Source: Prochlorococcus marinus CUG1435
GTDB taxonomy: Bacteria > Cyanobacteriota > Cyanobacteriia > PCC-6307 > Cyanobiaceae
Assembly (NCBI GenBank): GCA_017644375.1
Contig: JAEPLP010000001.1
Span: forward strand, 186,001 to 250,000
Length of the DNA: 64,000 bases
Direction of reading: 5' to 3'
Below, in pieces: positions 25,658 through 34,489 of this stretch (the first letter of the stretch is position 1; every line of letters begins with the position of its first letter). A program made the translations under genes and the position numbers. The notes under the pieces were generated by a model. That model ran no database searches. It was not told the DNA's origin and saw only the letters and a program-made list of their open reading frames with translations.

Positions 25658-27232
25658 TTAACTTGCTGATGCTACATAATCATCATCTAATACTTCTGGG
25701 ATAGCAAGACGTACACCATTTCTTTTCAATCTCTGTTCTACTTGGTTCTTTGTTATCTGGTCTGCTTGTTCCAAAACCATGATGTGACCATAAGTACTTT
25801 CAATCTTTCCAACTGATGTCCCCATTTGTTTAGCGAGAAGATGTATTGGAGTATTTCCAAATCTCAATCTCCAACAAGCATATAAGTGTCTAAAACTATA
25901 AAGTGAGACACGTTTACCTTCTGCATCAAACTCATCTTGTAAACCACTATCAAGTAATACTTTCTTGAGACGATTATGGAAAACCATCCTTCCATAACTG
26001 TTTCTCTTTTTAGAAGTGGGATTTATGAATAAGTAATCTTCCTTTTCTTGCTTCACACCCAACTGTTTATAGTACTTTTTCACTTTCTCTACCCTATCTC
26101 TGACTGGTGCTACACATAGACGACCTTTACCAGTTTTACTATTATCTTTGCGTACCTTCATAACTATATCGGTCTTCTTTTTCTCATCATCCCAACCTTC
26201 TCCCTCAGTAATTTCTCCAATCTTTATTCCAAGTAATTCCTTTGTCCTAAACCCAACATTCGCCATTATCAATACAAATTCAGTAAATATCTTTCTCTTG
26301 AGTAATTCCTCTTTAGGTACATCTGGATTGTGTTTCTTAGCAGAGTAACGATGATGGCAATATTTCCAGAATTTCTCATACTGTACTTCTGTTAAGATAT
26401 CCCTCTTAAAACTATCATCTGGTACTTGTTTTATCCTGTCTATTACTGGTATTTGACTTTCTGTTAGATAGTTACCTTTGGCAATCTGGTAATACATTCT
26501 CGTTATCTCGCTCACAGTATCATTAACAACTTCAATACTCCTTCCTTGTATGTGTTTTGCTGTCTGCTTGGGTTTGTTTAGCATCCACAATCCAAAGTTC
26601 TTAACTTGATTTGGTTGGATTTTATCTATTGGTTTATCAATTAATTTGTTTTCAGTTAGGAACTCTCTCCATGTACGAAGATGGTATCTTTTAACTTTGT
26701 AGTGGTCAGGTGTTATCCCTCCAGACATTGGTATAGGAGATATCTTCTCTACTAATGTCTTCTCATATTTTTGTATTAATTCTTCTGCTGTAATCTGCTG
26801 CAATTTCTCATTTCTATCAATTTTCCCTTTCAATTCCATGTACATCACTCTTGCAGTAGCAATTGCTTTATTCTTATCAGTTGTCTTTAGTGAACGTACT
26901 ACTGGTTTATTGTTCTTGTAATCATAAATTCTTAAATACCATTTACCACTTACACTTGTTGCTCTTTTGTAGATAAAACATTCATCAATATTTGGATAAA
27001 TCAATGTCTTTTCCAACCAGAATTTATTATCTTGTTTCTTGCTTACTAAACTCTGTGATTTAGCATTTTTAATTGCATCAAGTGCAATATTTAATTCATC
27101 TTTATTAAATCCAGCAGATGTTAATAGAGCATCAACTGCATTCAATATCACATCATTATCTGTAACTGATTTGTGATTTGTAATTTCTTGCTCGTTTGAT
27201 GTCACTTGAGTTGTAACCCACCTGTAACTCAA
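25658..27232 (-). CDS. Tyrosine recombinase/integrase of the ispF element
   Basis: 524 residues. C-terminal catalytic domain (about 285-500) has the first arginine in VGFRTKELLGI, the strand lysine in SKTGKGRLCVAPV, the box-II pair in YSFRHLYACWRLRFG (Arg448-His449; a Tyr replaces the first His of HxxR-type boxes) and the nucleophile in ESTYGHI (Tyr481). The middle (about 150-280) is the SAM-like core-binding domain, and about 80-135 resembles an arm-type DNA-binding domain (GKWYLRIYDYKNNKP). It starts at a TTG (27232) or at an in-frame GTG (27205), as no ATG lies near. The start is 42 nt from the right direct repeat, the usual position of an integrase next to its att site. Confidence 0.9.
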   Translation of the reverse strand: MSYRWVTTQVTSNEQEITNHKSVTDNDVILNAVDALLTSAGFNKDELNIALDAIKNAKSQSLVSKKQDNKFWLEKTLIYPNIDECFIYKRATSVSGKWYLRIYDYKNNKPVVRSLKTTDKNKAIATARVMYMELKGKIDRNEKLQQITAEELIQKYEKTLVEKISPIPMSGGITPDHYKVKRYHLRTWREFLTENKLIDKPIDKIQPNQVKNFGLWMLNKPKQTAKHIQGRSIEVVNDTVSEITRMYYQIAKGNYLTESQIPVIDRIKQVPDDSFKRDILTEVQYEKFWKYCHHRYSAKKHNPDVPKEELLKRKIFTEFVLIMANVGFRTKELLGIKIGEITEGEGWDDEKKKTDIVMKVRKDNSKTGKGRLCVAPVRDRVEKVKKYYKQLGVKQEKEDYLFINPTSKKRNSYGRMVFHNRLKKVLLDSGLQDEFDAEGKRVSLYSFRHLYACWRLRFGNTPIHLLAKQMGTSVGKIESTYGHIMVLEQADQITKNQVEQRLKRNGVRLAIPEVLDDDYVASAS

Positions 27233-27258
27233 ATTCTAACACAAAACTCTAGTTATAG

Positions 27259-27321
27259 TCACCAATCTGGATAAATGTCGTATTCATTACCAATCCTTAA
27301 CTGTGGAGATTTTCTAGTCAT
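27259..27321 (-). pseudogene. ispF: Displaced 5' stub of host ispF (20 codons)
   Basis: Minus-strand ATG at 27321 reads MTRKSPQLRIGNEYDIYPDW and stops. Compare the intact gene: [19 protein letters not shown]. Thirteen of the first 16 residues agree, then the reading departs. This is best explained as the original host start of ispF, cut off from its body by integration. The sequence on its outer side (27322 upward) would be the former ispF promoter region. Confidence 0.7.
27274..27321. repeat. attR-like direct repeat (displaced ispF 5' end)
   Basis: 48-bp copy B, partner of 23190-23237, in the same orientation. Eight mismatches by hand count, spread on both sides of the shared cattaccaat core, so the two copies are homologous but not a recent identical duplication: the element carries its own version of the target sequence. 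Confidence 0.75.
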
Positions 27322-27496
27322 GCTTAAAAAATTGAAGCATCATGAAACCACTTGCAATTAAAATATTAACTACTTATGGATAATTTACTTAATAATAAAC
27401 CTTTAACCCCCTAATTGATAATTTACCAATCCAAGAATAAAAAGATTACTAACTAACAGTTCTAAGGATTTTATATTTAATTAACTCATTTAAGTT

Positions 27497-28261
27497 CTAA
27501 TTCAAACGCGCTCTCCTTACAAATTTATTTGTCAAACCAGTAAATTTTGGTTCTTTTTTAAACTGTCGTTGATATAAGTTTTCATTTAAATACCATTTTT
27601 TTGAAGGATTTAACTGTATCATTATTAAGTTAGTTTTATTACCATCTTTAGGAACTCCTGCTTTATGGGGGCATACGTTTAATTTGCATAAAAAAATATC
27701 CCCTAAATCTCCAACTAGGTATTGCTTTCTTTGATTAATATCAATCAATTCTAATGGTCCATCATTCATACCAATCTTGGTCAATGGTATAAATACTTTT
27801 AACATATTTGCACTGTTAGGTTTATCTAAATGATAATGATTTGCATACCAAGGTTTATCAATATATTTTTTTGGAATATGTAAATTCTGATAAGCGCCAA
27901 AAAAATCAACACTATATTTAAATCCAGTTTGTAAAGTTAAGAATTCACAAAATTGTCCATCAAAAATCAACTTGATAATTAAGTTTAAATTTTCTTGACT
28001 TAAAATGAATTTTTTTTGATATTTATTTGAGTAAAAACTCATCTCGTTGTCATTCAAAACAAAATCAAACCTAAGTTTTGAGATATTTAGTTTACTTTTA
28101 CTTGTTATTTTGAGAAATCCATCTTTATCCAGATTAAGTTTAGATTTAAAATTTCTTCTTAAAAAAGAATCTTCGAAGAAGGTAATTACCCTGGAGTAAA
28201 AAAGACAAATAATCTCATAGACTAATTTATAAAGAAGTTTCATGAAGATGTTAATAATCAA
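27497..28261 (-). CDS. Putative Fe(II)/2OG dioxygenase-like protein (phytanoyl-CoA dioxygenase type)
   Basis: 254 residues. The core reads ANHYHLDKPNSANMLKVFIPL (His-x-Asp of the iron site), then NDGPLELID and GDIFLCKLNVCPHKAGVP (distal His), and NLIMIQLNPS; this order fits the double-stranded beta-helix of phytanoyl-CoA-dioxygenase-like enzymes. The usual 2OG-binding arginine after the distal histidine is not obvious. N-terminal about 30 residues are hydrophobic and may anchor it. It lies between the old ispF start and trmD; it looks like an accessory gene, AT-rich and isolated. Substrate unknown. Confidence 0.6.
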   Translation of the reverse strand: MIINIFMKLLYKLVYEIICLFYSRVITFFEDSFLRRNFKSKLNLDKDGFLKITSKSKLNISKLRFDFVLNDNEMSFYSNKYQKKFILSQENLNLIIKLIFDGQFCEFLTLQTGFKYSVDFFGAYQNLHIPKKYIDKPWYANHYHLDKPNSANMLKVFIPLTKIGMNDGPLELIDINQRKQYLVGDLGDIFLCKLNVCPHKAGVPKDGNKTNLIMIQLNPSKKWYLNENLYQRQFKKEPKFTGLTNKFVRRARLN

Positions 28262-28470
28262 TCAACAGAATTTATGATTACAGATTTATCTGTAACTGAT
28301 ATAAATTCTATGGTTTGTTTTTCGTTAGTTTGCATTTAATCTGTAAACTTCCTATAAAATCAAACTTTATCATATAAAAACAAGCCAACTTATCAAATCA
28401 GGGCGAATATCGTAGTCATAAGCGACTCGAAATTGGCCTAAAATTTAATCATTTTTTAGGTTTGATATAC

Positions 28471-29208
28471 CTAGATATCCCAGTACCATTCATTTTCATC
28501 ATATTGATTTCCATTTTGATCAGGAAATATTTTTTTAAAAAGATCTTTTCTCCTTTCATTAGTTCTTTTCAACATTTGTTCCTCCCTCCAGATTTCTATT
28601 TCTTTATGGTTTCCATTTATAAGAACGTCAGGGACTTTCATATCTTTAAAAACCTGAGGCCTAGTGTAATGGGGATATTCTAATAAAGAAGAATTATGGC
28701 TTTCTTTAATTAATGACTCAGGATCCCCAAGAGTCCCAGGTAAAAGTCTGGTCAAGCCATTAATTATTGATAACGCAGGGATTTCGCCCCCAGATAAAAT
28801 AAAATCGCCTAAAGAAATTTCTTCATCAGCCAGAAATCTAACTCTTTCATCAAACCCTTCATATTGCCCGCATATAATTATTAATTGATCCAAAGTTGAC
28901 CATCTCATAAGATCCCTTTGCTTTAATACTTTACCCTGTGGCGTCATCAACAAAGTTTTACTTTTAGATGTTTTTCTAATTGATTCAAATGCCTTATAAA
29001 TAGGTTCAGGTTTTAACACCATTCCCGCCCCTCCTCCATATGGCTTATCGTCTACCTGTCTATAAGAGCCTTCTCCATATTCTCTCAAGTCGTATAAATT
29101 AACATCAATCAAATTATTATCTAGAGCTCTTGTAATAACCCCTAAATTATTTATTAATTCAAAAGCTTTAGGGAACAATGTAATTACTTCAAACTTAAAA
29201 CTCATCAT
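28471..29208 (-). CDS. trmD: tRNA (guanine-37-N1)-methyltransferase
   Basis: Methylates G37 next to the anticodon to prevent frameshifting, using SAM bound in a trefoil knot. The 245 residues have [13 protein letters not shown] at the start, [17 protein letters not shown], the knot segment [23 protein letters not shown] and [12 protein letters not shown]. Two ATGs in a row open the gene (29208 or 29205). It directly abuts era (stop to start 0 nt), giving an era-trmD transcription unit. Length normal. Confidence 0.95.
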   Translation of the reverse strand: MMSFKFEVITLFPKAFELINNLGVITRALDNNLIDVNLYDLREYGEGSYRQVDDKPYGGGAGMVLKPEPIYKAFESIRKTSKSKTLLMTPQGKVLKQRDLMRWSTLDQLIIICGQYEGFDERVRFLADEEISLGDFILSGGEIPALSIINGLTRLLPGTLGDPESLIKESHNSSLLEYPHYTRPQVFKDMKVPDVLINGNHKEIEIWREEQMLKRTNERRKDLFKKIFPDQNGNQYDENEWYWDI

Positions 29209-30120
29209 CTAGAAATCTTCCTCATAACCAAACTCAATTAGTCTTGATTCTTTTTTTCTCCAATTAGTAACAACTTTCACAAACAACTCCAAGTGAACTG
29301 GACCATCAATTAATTTTGACATATTTGATCTTGCACACTGACCAATATTTTTTAACATCGAACCATTCCTTCCAATAAGAATCCCTTTTTGAGTTGACCT
29401 TTCAACAATAATAGTGGCCAAAATAGCTGTAAAACTTTTTCCATTTTTTCTTTTCATTTCCTCCATCTTTTCTATCTTTACGGCAACACTATGCGGCACT
29501 TCTTCTCTTGTATTAATTAATACCTGCTCACGCACTAGATCAGATAATAATTTCTCTAATGGTTGGTCGCATATAGTATCTTCATTATAAAGTTTTGGAC
29601 CCTCTGGAAGAAAAGGAAGTATCTTATCGATTAATTCAGAACATCCTTCTCCTTGCGAAGCACTTACAATTTGAAAATTTCTATTAAATCCGAAAAATCT
29701 TCTATACTGATCTAATCGTAAATTCCTAAAATCCTTACTTACCAAATCCCACTTATTTAAAGCAACAATAAATTCAGTTTTATTTGCAGCTAAAAAATTC
29801 ATTATGTATTCATCACCTCTACCAGGCTCTTCACTTGAATCAATAACAAAAACAACCATATCAACTCCATTAATTGCTGATTTTGCATTTTTTACTAATA
29901 TTTCCCCAAGGCGATGATGAGGTTTATGCACTCCTGGTGTATCAACAAAAATTATTTGTCCATTTTCCGTAGTTAGTATTCCTTTTAATTTATTTCTAGT
30001 AGTTTGGGCTATTGGAGAAGTAATTGTTATTTTTTCTCCAATCAACTTATTTATTAAAGTAGATTTTCCAACATTTGGCCTACCTAGTAAAGTTACAAAC
30101 CCAGATTTATAATTAATCAA
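29209..30120 (-). CDS. era: GTPase Era
   Basis: GTPase that binds 16S rRNA during 30S subunit maturation. 303 residues with G1 GRPNVGKSTLINKL, G2/G3 VDTPGVHKPHH, G4 NKWDLV and a C-terminal KH domain (about residues 200-300, GILIGRNGSMLKNIG). Normal length. First gene of a minus-strand pair with trmD; divergent from a conserved hypothetical gene with 36 nt between starts. Confidence 0.95.
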   Translation of the reverse strand: MINYKSGFVTLLGRPNVGKSTLINKLIGEKITITSPIAQTTRNKLKGILTTENGQIIFVDTPGVHKPHHRLGEILVKNAKSAINGVDMVVFVIDSSEEPGRGDEYIMNFLAANKTEFIVALNKWDLVSKDFRNLRLDQYRRFFGFNRNFQIVSASQGEGCSELIDKILPFLPEGPKLYNEDTICDQPLEKLLSDLVREQVLINTREEVPHSVAVKIEKMEEMKRKNGKSFTAILATIIVERSTQKGILIGRNGSMLKNIGQCARSNMSKLIDGPVHLELFVKVVTNWRKKESRLIEFGYEEDF

Positions 30121-30156
30121 AGACTTAATGCATCAATAATAAAATTCTGATCAAAA

Positions 30157-30684
30157 ATGGAAAAAAAGACAATAAACTTAAAAGAGGCTTCTTTTACTCA
30201 GGCAATAAATATATCAGCAAAATGGTGTAAAGAATGGGCAGAAGAACTGCTCAGCGAAGAGGTTTTAGCAGATAGAATTGCAGAGCTAATCAAAACAAAA
30301 AATGGACGTAGAGGATTTTTTGCGTACGCTTTATCTGATAAAGATTGTTTTTTGTTAGATAAACTTCCCTTTTCACTGATTTATAAACTTAACGAAGGAG
30401 GAGTTGACGTAGTAGAAATTGTGATAAAAAATTTAATAATGAGTTCAGCTCAAATTATTATTCATCGAAGAGAAAATAATCATGAATATGAGATAACATC
30501 AGACAATATTTCTGATAGATGTAAAAGTATTTTGAGACATCTCGAAACAAAATTAGTTACGAAGACCATTAATCAAGTTATAAAAGACTTAGATAATATG
30601 GGAAATAGTTTTGATAATTCAACAAAATATGATTTAGAGCAAAAGCAGTTTATAAAAAAACAAATTCTTGATATCGCTCAATAA
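30157..30684 (+). CDS. Conserved cyanobacterial protein, unknown function
   Basis: 175 residues, soluble, mixed alpha-beta. Segments that look conserved are ISAKWCKEWAEELLSEEVLADRI and GRRGFFAYALSDKDCFLLDK, followed by GVDVVEIVIKNLIMSSAQI. No membrane span, signal peptide or catalytic motif that I recognise. A perfect hairpin terminator starts 3 nt after the stop. The steady coding character and neighbouring core genes suggest a conserved picocyanobacterial gene. Confidence 0.75.
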   Translation: MEKKTINLKEASFTQAINISAKWCKEWAEELLSEEVLADRIAELIKTKNGRRGFFAYALSDKDCFLLDKLPFSLIYKLNEGGVDVVEIVIKNLIMSSAQIIIHRRENNHEYEITSDNISDRCKSILRHLETKLVTKTINQVIKDLDNMGNSFDNSTKYDLEQKQFIKKQILDIAQ

Positions 30685-30686
30685 AA

Positions 30687-30711
30687 AAGCGTAGAAAAAA
30701 TTTCTACGCTT
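30687..30711. terminator. Bidirectional hairpin terminator
   Basis: AAGCGTAGAAA, loop AAA, TTTCTACGCTT: an 11-bp perfect stem between two convergent genes (stop at 30684 plus strand; stop at 30740 minus strand). A-rich on one side and T-rich on the other, so it can serve both directions. Confidence 0.85.
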
Positions 30712-30739
30712 CAAAGTAATAAATATTTAAATAATTAGC

Positions 30740-31477
30740 TTAATCTCTTCTTCCTCCTCCTTGGAGAGCAATCATTAACCTTAATATGAAAACGAATAAA
30801 TTTATGTAAGTAAGGTACATTCCTAAAGCTCCCGCGAGGTACTGATCGTCATTATATCTTCTTGGCATTGTATAAAAATCCACAAAAGACATTGCAACAA
30901 ATAAGACTGTACCAAATCCTGCGATTATCAACTCGAGTCCTGAACCTCCAAAAACACCAGGAGCAAAGAATCCTCCTATTAATTGAACAAACATAGCTAT
31001 TAGAAGCCCAATTAAACCAAGCCCAACGACGCCACTTAGTGCTTGACCAACACTATCACTCATCCTTTGGCCAGTGTAGGACGCTATAACAAAAGTTATA
31101 CCTGTAGCTAATGCAGCTGTTCCAACTGAACCAATACCAATTGTTCCTATTGCTAATGCGACTATTCCACTTAATGTGAATCCAGTTAGCAAACTAAATC
31201 CTGTTAGTAAAGGCAAGGCCTTTGCATTATTTGCATTATTTGCGGCACTTGTTGCTATAAAAAACAAAACTAATTCTGCAATTAGAGCAACTATTGAAAG
31301 AGGCTGAAAAAGAGTGGGATTCGTTGCTATGAGTGAGACACCTGCTAAAACCCCTAAAGAGGTTAGCACCATACCTCCACCAACATAAGGTAGAGCTTTT
31401 TGAACAACATTAGGTCCAACAATTGAACTCGTTTGTGCTTCTCGAATGGCTTGATTGAAATTACTACTTGCTGGCAT
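30740..31477 (-). CDS. Bax inhibitor-1/YccA family membrane protein
   Basis: 245 residues with seven hydrophobic spans, starting about residue 30, and the family ending FVDFYTMPRR ... YLTYINLFVFILRLMIAL. The layout (short soluble head with SSIVGPNVVQKA, then closely spaced spans) is that of the BI-1/TMBIM superfamily, whose bacterial members (YccA, YetJ) modulate FtsH or act as calcium leak channels. An ftsH gene is in this window about 18 kb away, but no direct link can be claimed. Stands alone between the terminator at 30.7 kb and phoH. Confidence 0.85.
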   Translation of the reverse strand: MPASSNFNQAIREAQTSSIVGPNVVQKALPYVGGGMVLTSLGVLAGVSLIATNPTLFQPLSIVALIAELVLFFIATSAANNANNAKALPLLTGFSLLTGFTLSGIVALAIGTIGIGSVGTAALATGITFVIASYTGQRMSDSVGQALSGVVGLGLIGLLIAMFVQLIGGFFAPGVFGGSGLELIIAGFGTVLFVAMSFVDFYTMPRRYNDDQYLAGALGMYLTYINLFVFILRLMIALQGGGRRD

Positions 31478-31549
31478 TTTTTTATTAATTATGATTTTAT
31501 TCTACTTGATTTTTAAAATTTCAGTGTACGGATCTCCAGAGTTATAAAG

Positions 31550-32506
31550 TTATTTATAAGCCTCAATAATTTTCTGAACTAGGGGATGTCGAACTACATC
31601 TTGGACAGTCAAATAGCAAAATTTTATGCCTTCAGTTTCAGCGAAAATTCTTGATGCCTCTACTAGACCACTTTCCTGATCTTTTTTTAAATCAATTTGA
31701 GTAATATCTCCGTTTACAACCATTTTAGATCTCTCGCCTAATCTGGTTAAAAACATTCTCATTTGAGAACAGGTTGTATTTTGTGCTTCATCTAAAATGA
31801 CCATAGAGTTATCTAAGGTCCTTCCTCTCATAAACGCTAAAGGAGCAACTTCAATTATTCCTTTATCAATTAACGAATTTGTTCTATCCACTCCGAAAAT
31901 ATTATGCAAAGAATCAAATAGGGGTCTTAAATATGGATCTACTTTTTGTTGCAAATCTCCAGGTAGGAATCCCAAACTTTCACCAGCTTCGACTGCTGGT
32001 CTGGTCAGGACAATTTTTTCTATTTTTTTCTCGTTCAATAGTCTTGCTGCACAAACAGTTGCCAAAAATGTCTTACCAGTTCCAGCAGGGCCAATTGCAA
32101 ACGTCAGATCAAAGTTTTCAATTGATTCAACATATTCTTTTTGCCTTATTGTTCTTGGTCTTAAGTATTTTCCTGCTTTGGAACGAGCAAGGACTTTTTT
32201 TCCAAGTTCAGCATGTGAAGATGACTCTCCCATATTTAAAGAACTAAGAGCAGCTTTAAGATCCACCTCAGGAACTTCTAACCCTTGTTCCCAAATTGGT
32301 CTTGTGAGCTCTACTAATGCTGAAGCTCTTTCAATCTTAGATATAACCCCATTCATCTCAAGTTGTAAGCCCCTTATAGTTAAAGAAACTCCTGTGAGAG
32401 ACTCAAATTTTTTTAAAAAAGAATTTCCTTGTCCGGATAATGCTGTAGCAGCGTCAGAACTTGGCAAATCTATAATGAAGTGACCAGTTTTGGAAACTTC
32501 TTTCAT
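31550..32506 (-). CDS. phoH: PhoH-like ATPase
   Basis: 318 residues. An N-terminal region of about 110 residues (KH-like) is followed by a PhoH ATPase domain with Walker A AIGPAGTGKTFLATVCA near residue 140, LTRPAVEAGESLGFLPGDL, and Walker B MVILDEAQNTT with TRLGERSKMVVNGDITQIDL. PhoH proteins are thought to be RNA-linked ATPases and are often placed near ribosome-maturation genes; here rpsP and ffh lie just upstream on the same strand (36 nt to rpsP), and era is close by. Length typical. Confidence 0.92.
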   Translation of the reverse strand: MKEVSKTGHFIIDLPSSDAATALSGQGNSFLKKFESLTGVSLTIRGLQLEMNGVISKIERASALVELTRPIWEQGLEVPEVDLKAALSSLNMGESSSHAELGKKVLARSKAGKYLRPRTIRQKEYVESIENFDLTFAIGPAGTGKTFLATVCAARLLNEKKIEKIVLTRPAVEAGESLGFLPGDLQQKVDPYLRPLFDSLHNIFGVDRTNSLIDKGIIEVAPLAFMRGRTLDNSMVILDEAQNTTCSQMRMFLTRLGERSKMVVNGDITQIDLKKDQESGLVEASRIFAETEGIKFCYLTVQDVVRHPLVQKIIEAYK

Positions 32507-32542
32507 TTAGTTAGAGTACAAGAATAAAGATCAATCAAACGA

Positions 32543-32908
32543 CTAGCTTTCAGCTTCATTGCTACTACTTTCAGTTTTAGAACTATCACTTTCTTCGTCT
32601 TTTGATTTAGCTTTAACTAATTTTTCTTTCTCTAACTTTGCCTTACCGATAGCTATGGCGGGCCTCTCTACTTTTTCTAATAATCCTCCCTTTTCTAATA
32701 AAGTCCTTACAACACTAGTTGGCTGAGCACCCTGTGTAAGCCTTTTTCTTAAAGCTTCAGTATCAAGCCTAGTTTCTTTAGTTCTTGGGTTATAAAAACC
32801 TAGTTCTTGGAGAGGTCTACCGTCTCTTCTGGAAGTACTATTGCATGCAACAATTCTGAAACTTGCCTCTTTTTTCTTTCCAAAGCGCTTAAGGCGCAAT
32901 TTAATCAT
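32543..32908 (-). CDS. rpsP: 30S ribosomal protein S16
   Basis: 121 residues. The first 80 are ribosomal S16 ([20 protein letters not shown], then [19 protein letters not shown] and the [15 protein letters not shown] segment). The last 35-40 residues are an acidic/serine-lysine tail ([17 protein letters not shown]) that is not part of the core fold; such tails are common in cyanobacterial S16. It lies between ffh and phoH on the minus strand, spacing 54 and 36 nt, and is probably co-transcribed with both. Confidence 0.96.
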   Translation of the reverse strand: MIKLRLKRFGKKKEASFRIVACNSTSRRDGRPLQELGFYNPRTKETRLDTEALRKRLTQGAQPTSVVRTLLEKGGLLEKVERPAIAIGKAKLEKEKLVKAKSKDEESDSSKTESSSNEAES

Positions 32909-32962
32909 CTTAAATTAATGGGTTTTTAATAATAATATCATTTAAAGGTAAAATTTAAGAAC

Positions 32963-34441
32963 CTACAAATCAGCAAAACCTTTTTTCTTTTTATTATTTT
33001 TTTGTTTTTTCATTGATTTATTAGTACCAACTCCCCCCATTCCAGGCATTCCTCCCATTCCAGGCATTCCTCCCATTCCAGGCATTCCTCCCATTCCAGG
33101 CATTCCTCCCATTCCAGGCATTCCTCCCATTCCAGGCATTCCTCCATTCGACATTTGTTTCATAAAGCCCCTCATTCTTTGAAAATCAGCTAAAACTTTA
33201 TCAACATCTTTTGCTTCATAACCACTACCTTGAGCAATCCTTTGTCTTCTTGAAGGCTGAGCAGCAAGAACTTCAGGTTTTTGTTTCTCTTCAAGAGTCA
33301 TTGATGAGATCATAGATTCTATTTTCTTGAGTTGATCTTCTCCGTCTTTTATCATCCCATCATCAATTTTATTCATTCCAGGTATTAGTTTTATCAAGCC
33401 CCCAAGTGATCCCATCCTCTTAATTAATCTCATTTGCTTAACAAAATCATTAAAATCAAAAGTTGCTTCTTGAAGTTTCTTTTGCATTGCTTCTGCATCA
33501 GCAAGCTCAACTTCCTTTTGAGCTTTTTCAACGAGTGTCAATACATCACCCATTCCTAAAATTCTGCTTGCCATTCTTTCTGGATGGAAAGGTTGCAGCG
33601 CCTCAATTTTTTCTCCTACTCCAATAAATTTGATAGGTTTGCCACTTATTTTTCTTATTGATAAAGCAGCGCCTCCTCTAGAGTCGCCATCCAACTTTGT
33701 AAGTATCGCGCCTGAAATTCCAACTTTTTCATGAAATGACTTTGTTAAATCAGCAGCTTCTTGACCAATCATAGAATCAACAACAAGTAAAACTTCATCA
33801 GGTTTAGATACTTCTTTAATCCGAACCATTTCACTCATCATTGATTCATCAATTTGCAATCTTCCTGCTGTATCAATAATGATGGAGTTAAAGTTATTTT
33901 TACTCGCATATAGCAATGCATCCTTTGCAATATCTTCGGGCTTACTATTATTTCCTTTCGCTGAAAAAACTTCTAAATCATATTGACTTCCTAGTGTTTT
34001 AAGTTGTTCAACGGCTGCTGGTCGATAAATATCTGCAGCCACCAAAAGAACTTTTTTTTCTTTTTCCTTCAAGTAAAGACCTAATTTTCCTGTTGCAGTT
34101 GTTTTACCAGCTCCCTGAAGTCCAGCCATTAAAATAACGGTGGGGCTATTTTTATTTTCGTTTAAAGGGGAGTTTTCATTCCCCATAATGTTAATTAATT
34201 CTTTATTTACAACCTCTATAAATTTTTGACTTGGGTTTACACCCCTAACTACTTCTTCTCCAATAGCTTTATCCTTTACATCTGATATAAACTCTTTTAC
34301 TACAGATAAACTGACATCGGCATCAAGCAATGCTCGCTTTACTTCCTTCAAGGCATCATTTATATTATTTTCACTAATTTTTGCTTCGCCTCTTAAACCT
34401 TTTACTGCGTCTTCAAAGCGTGATGAAAGTTCATCAAACAT
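32963..34441 (-). CDS. ffh: Signal recognition particle protein Ffh (SRP54)
   Basis: GTPase that, with SRP RNA, delivers nascent membrane proteins to the membrane. 492 residues: N domain (1-85), G domain with VILMAGLQGAGKTTATGKL, DTAGRLQ and TKLDGDSRGGAAL, then a methionine-rich M domain (about 300-430) with FNDFVKQMRLIKRMGSLGGL. After QMSNGGMP the tail consists of six GGMPGM repeats encoded by six perfect 18-bp repeats, then a lysine-rich end. The SRP RNA gene is in the same window near 61 kb. Confidence 0.97.
   Translation of the reverse strand: MFDELSSRFEDAVKGLRGEAKISENNINDALKEVKRALLDADVSLSVVKEFISDVKDKAIGEEVVRGVNPSQKFIEVVNKELINIMGNENSPLNENKNSPTVILMAGLQGAGKTTATGKLGLYLKEKEKKVLLVAADIYRPAAVEQLKTLGSQYDLEVFSAKGNNSKPEDIAKDALLYASKNNFNSIIIDTAGRLQIDESMMSEMVRIKEVSKPDEVLLVVDSMIGQEAADLTKSFHEKVGISGAILTKLDGDSRGGAALSIRKISGKPIKFIGVGEKIEALQPFHPERMASRILGMGDVLTLVEKAQKEVELADAEAMQKKLQEATFDFNDFVKQMRLIKRMGSLGGLIKLIPGMNKIDDGMIKDGEDQLKKIESMISSMTLEEKQKPEVLAAQPSRRQRIAQGSGYEAKDVDKVLADFQRMRGFMKQMSNGGMPGMGGMPGMGGMPGMGGMPGMGGMPGMGGMPGMGGVGTNKSMKKQKNNKKKKGFADL
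33036..33143. repeat. Six perfect 18-bp tandem repeats in ffh
   Basis: Unit cccattccaggcattcct on the plus strand repeats exactly six times (108 bp), in frame, coding on the minus strand for the GGMPGM units of the Ffh tail. Exact identity points to recent slippage or unequal crossing-over. Confidence 0.95.
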
Positions 34442-34489
34442 TATTTAAAAAGTATTTTTTATTATTATAGATGATCTAGAAGTGTATAC

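Larger units (their letters stand above)
23190..27321. mobile_element. Integrated element of about 4.1 kb in the 5' end of ispF (tyrosine recombinase + HUH Rep)
   Basis: Bounded by diverged direct repeats of the ispF 5' end (23190-23237 and 27274-27321). In order: the new ispF 5' end with a leader ORF and terminator-like hairpin; a plus-strand secreted-protein gene; then, all minus strand, two small ribbon-helix-helix-like genes, a HUH replication gene, a 0.5-kb gap with a possible nick-site stem-loop, and a tyrosine recombinase abutting the right repeat. Integrase next to an end and split-target direct repeats are what site-specific integration produces. The exact boundaries within the repeats are uncertain by about 40 bp. 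Confidence 0.82.

Noticed and set aside
31797-32483. Long open frame antisense to phoH (228 codons)
   Set aside because: Shadow of the PhoH coding sequence, which has all ATPase motifs; the antisense product shows none.
33036-33143. CRISPR-like short regular repeats
   Set aside because: Units are contiguous with no spacers and are in frame inside ffh.
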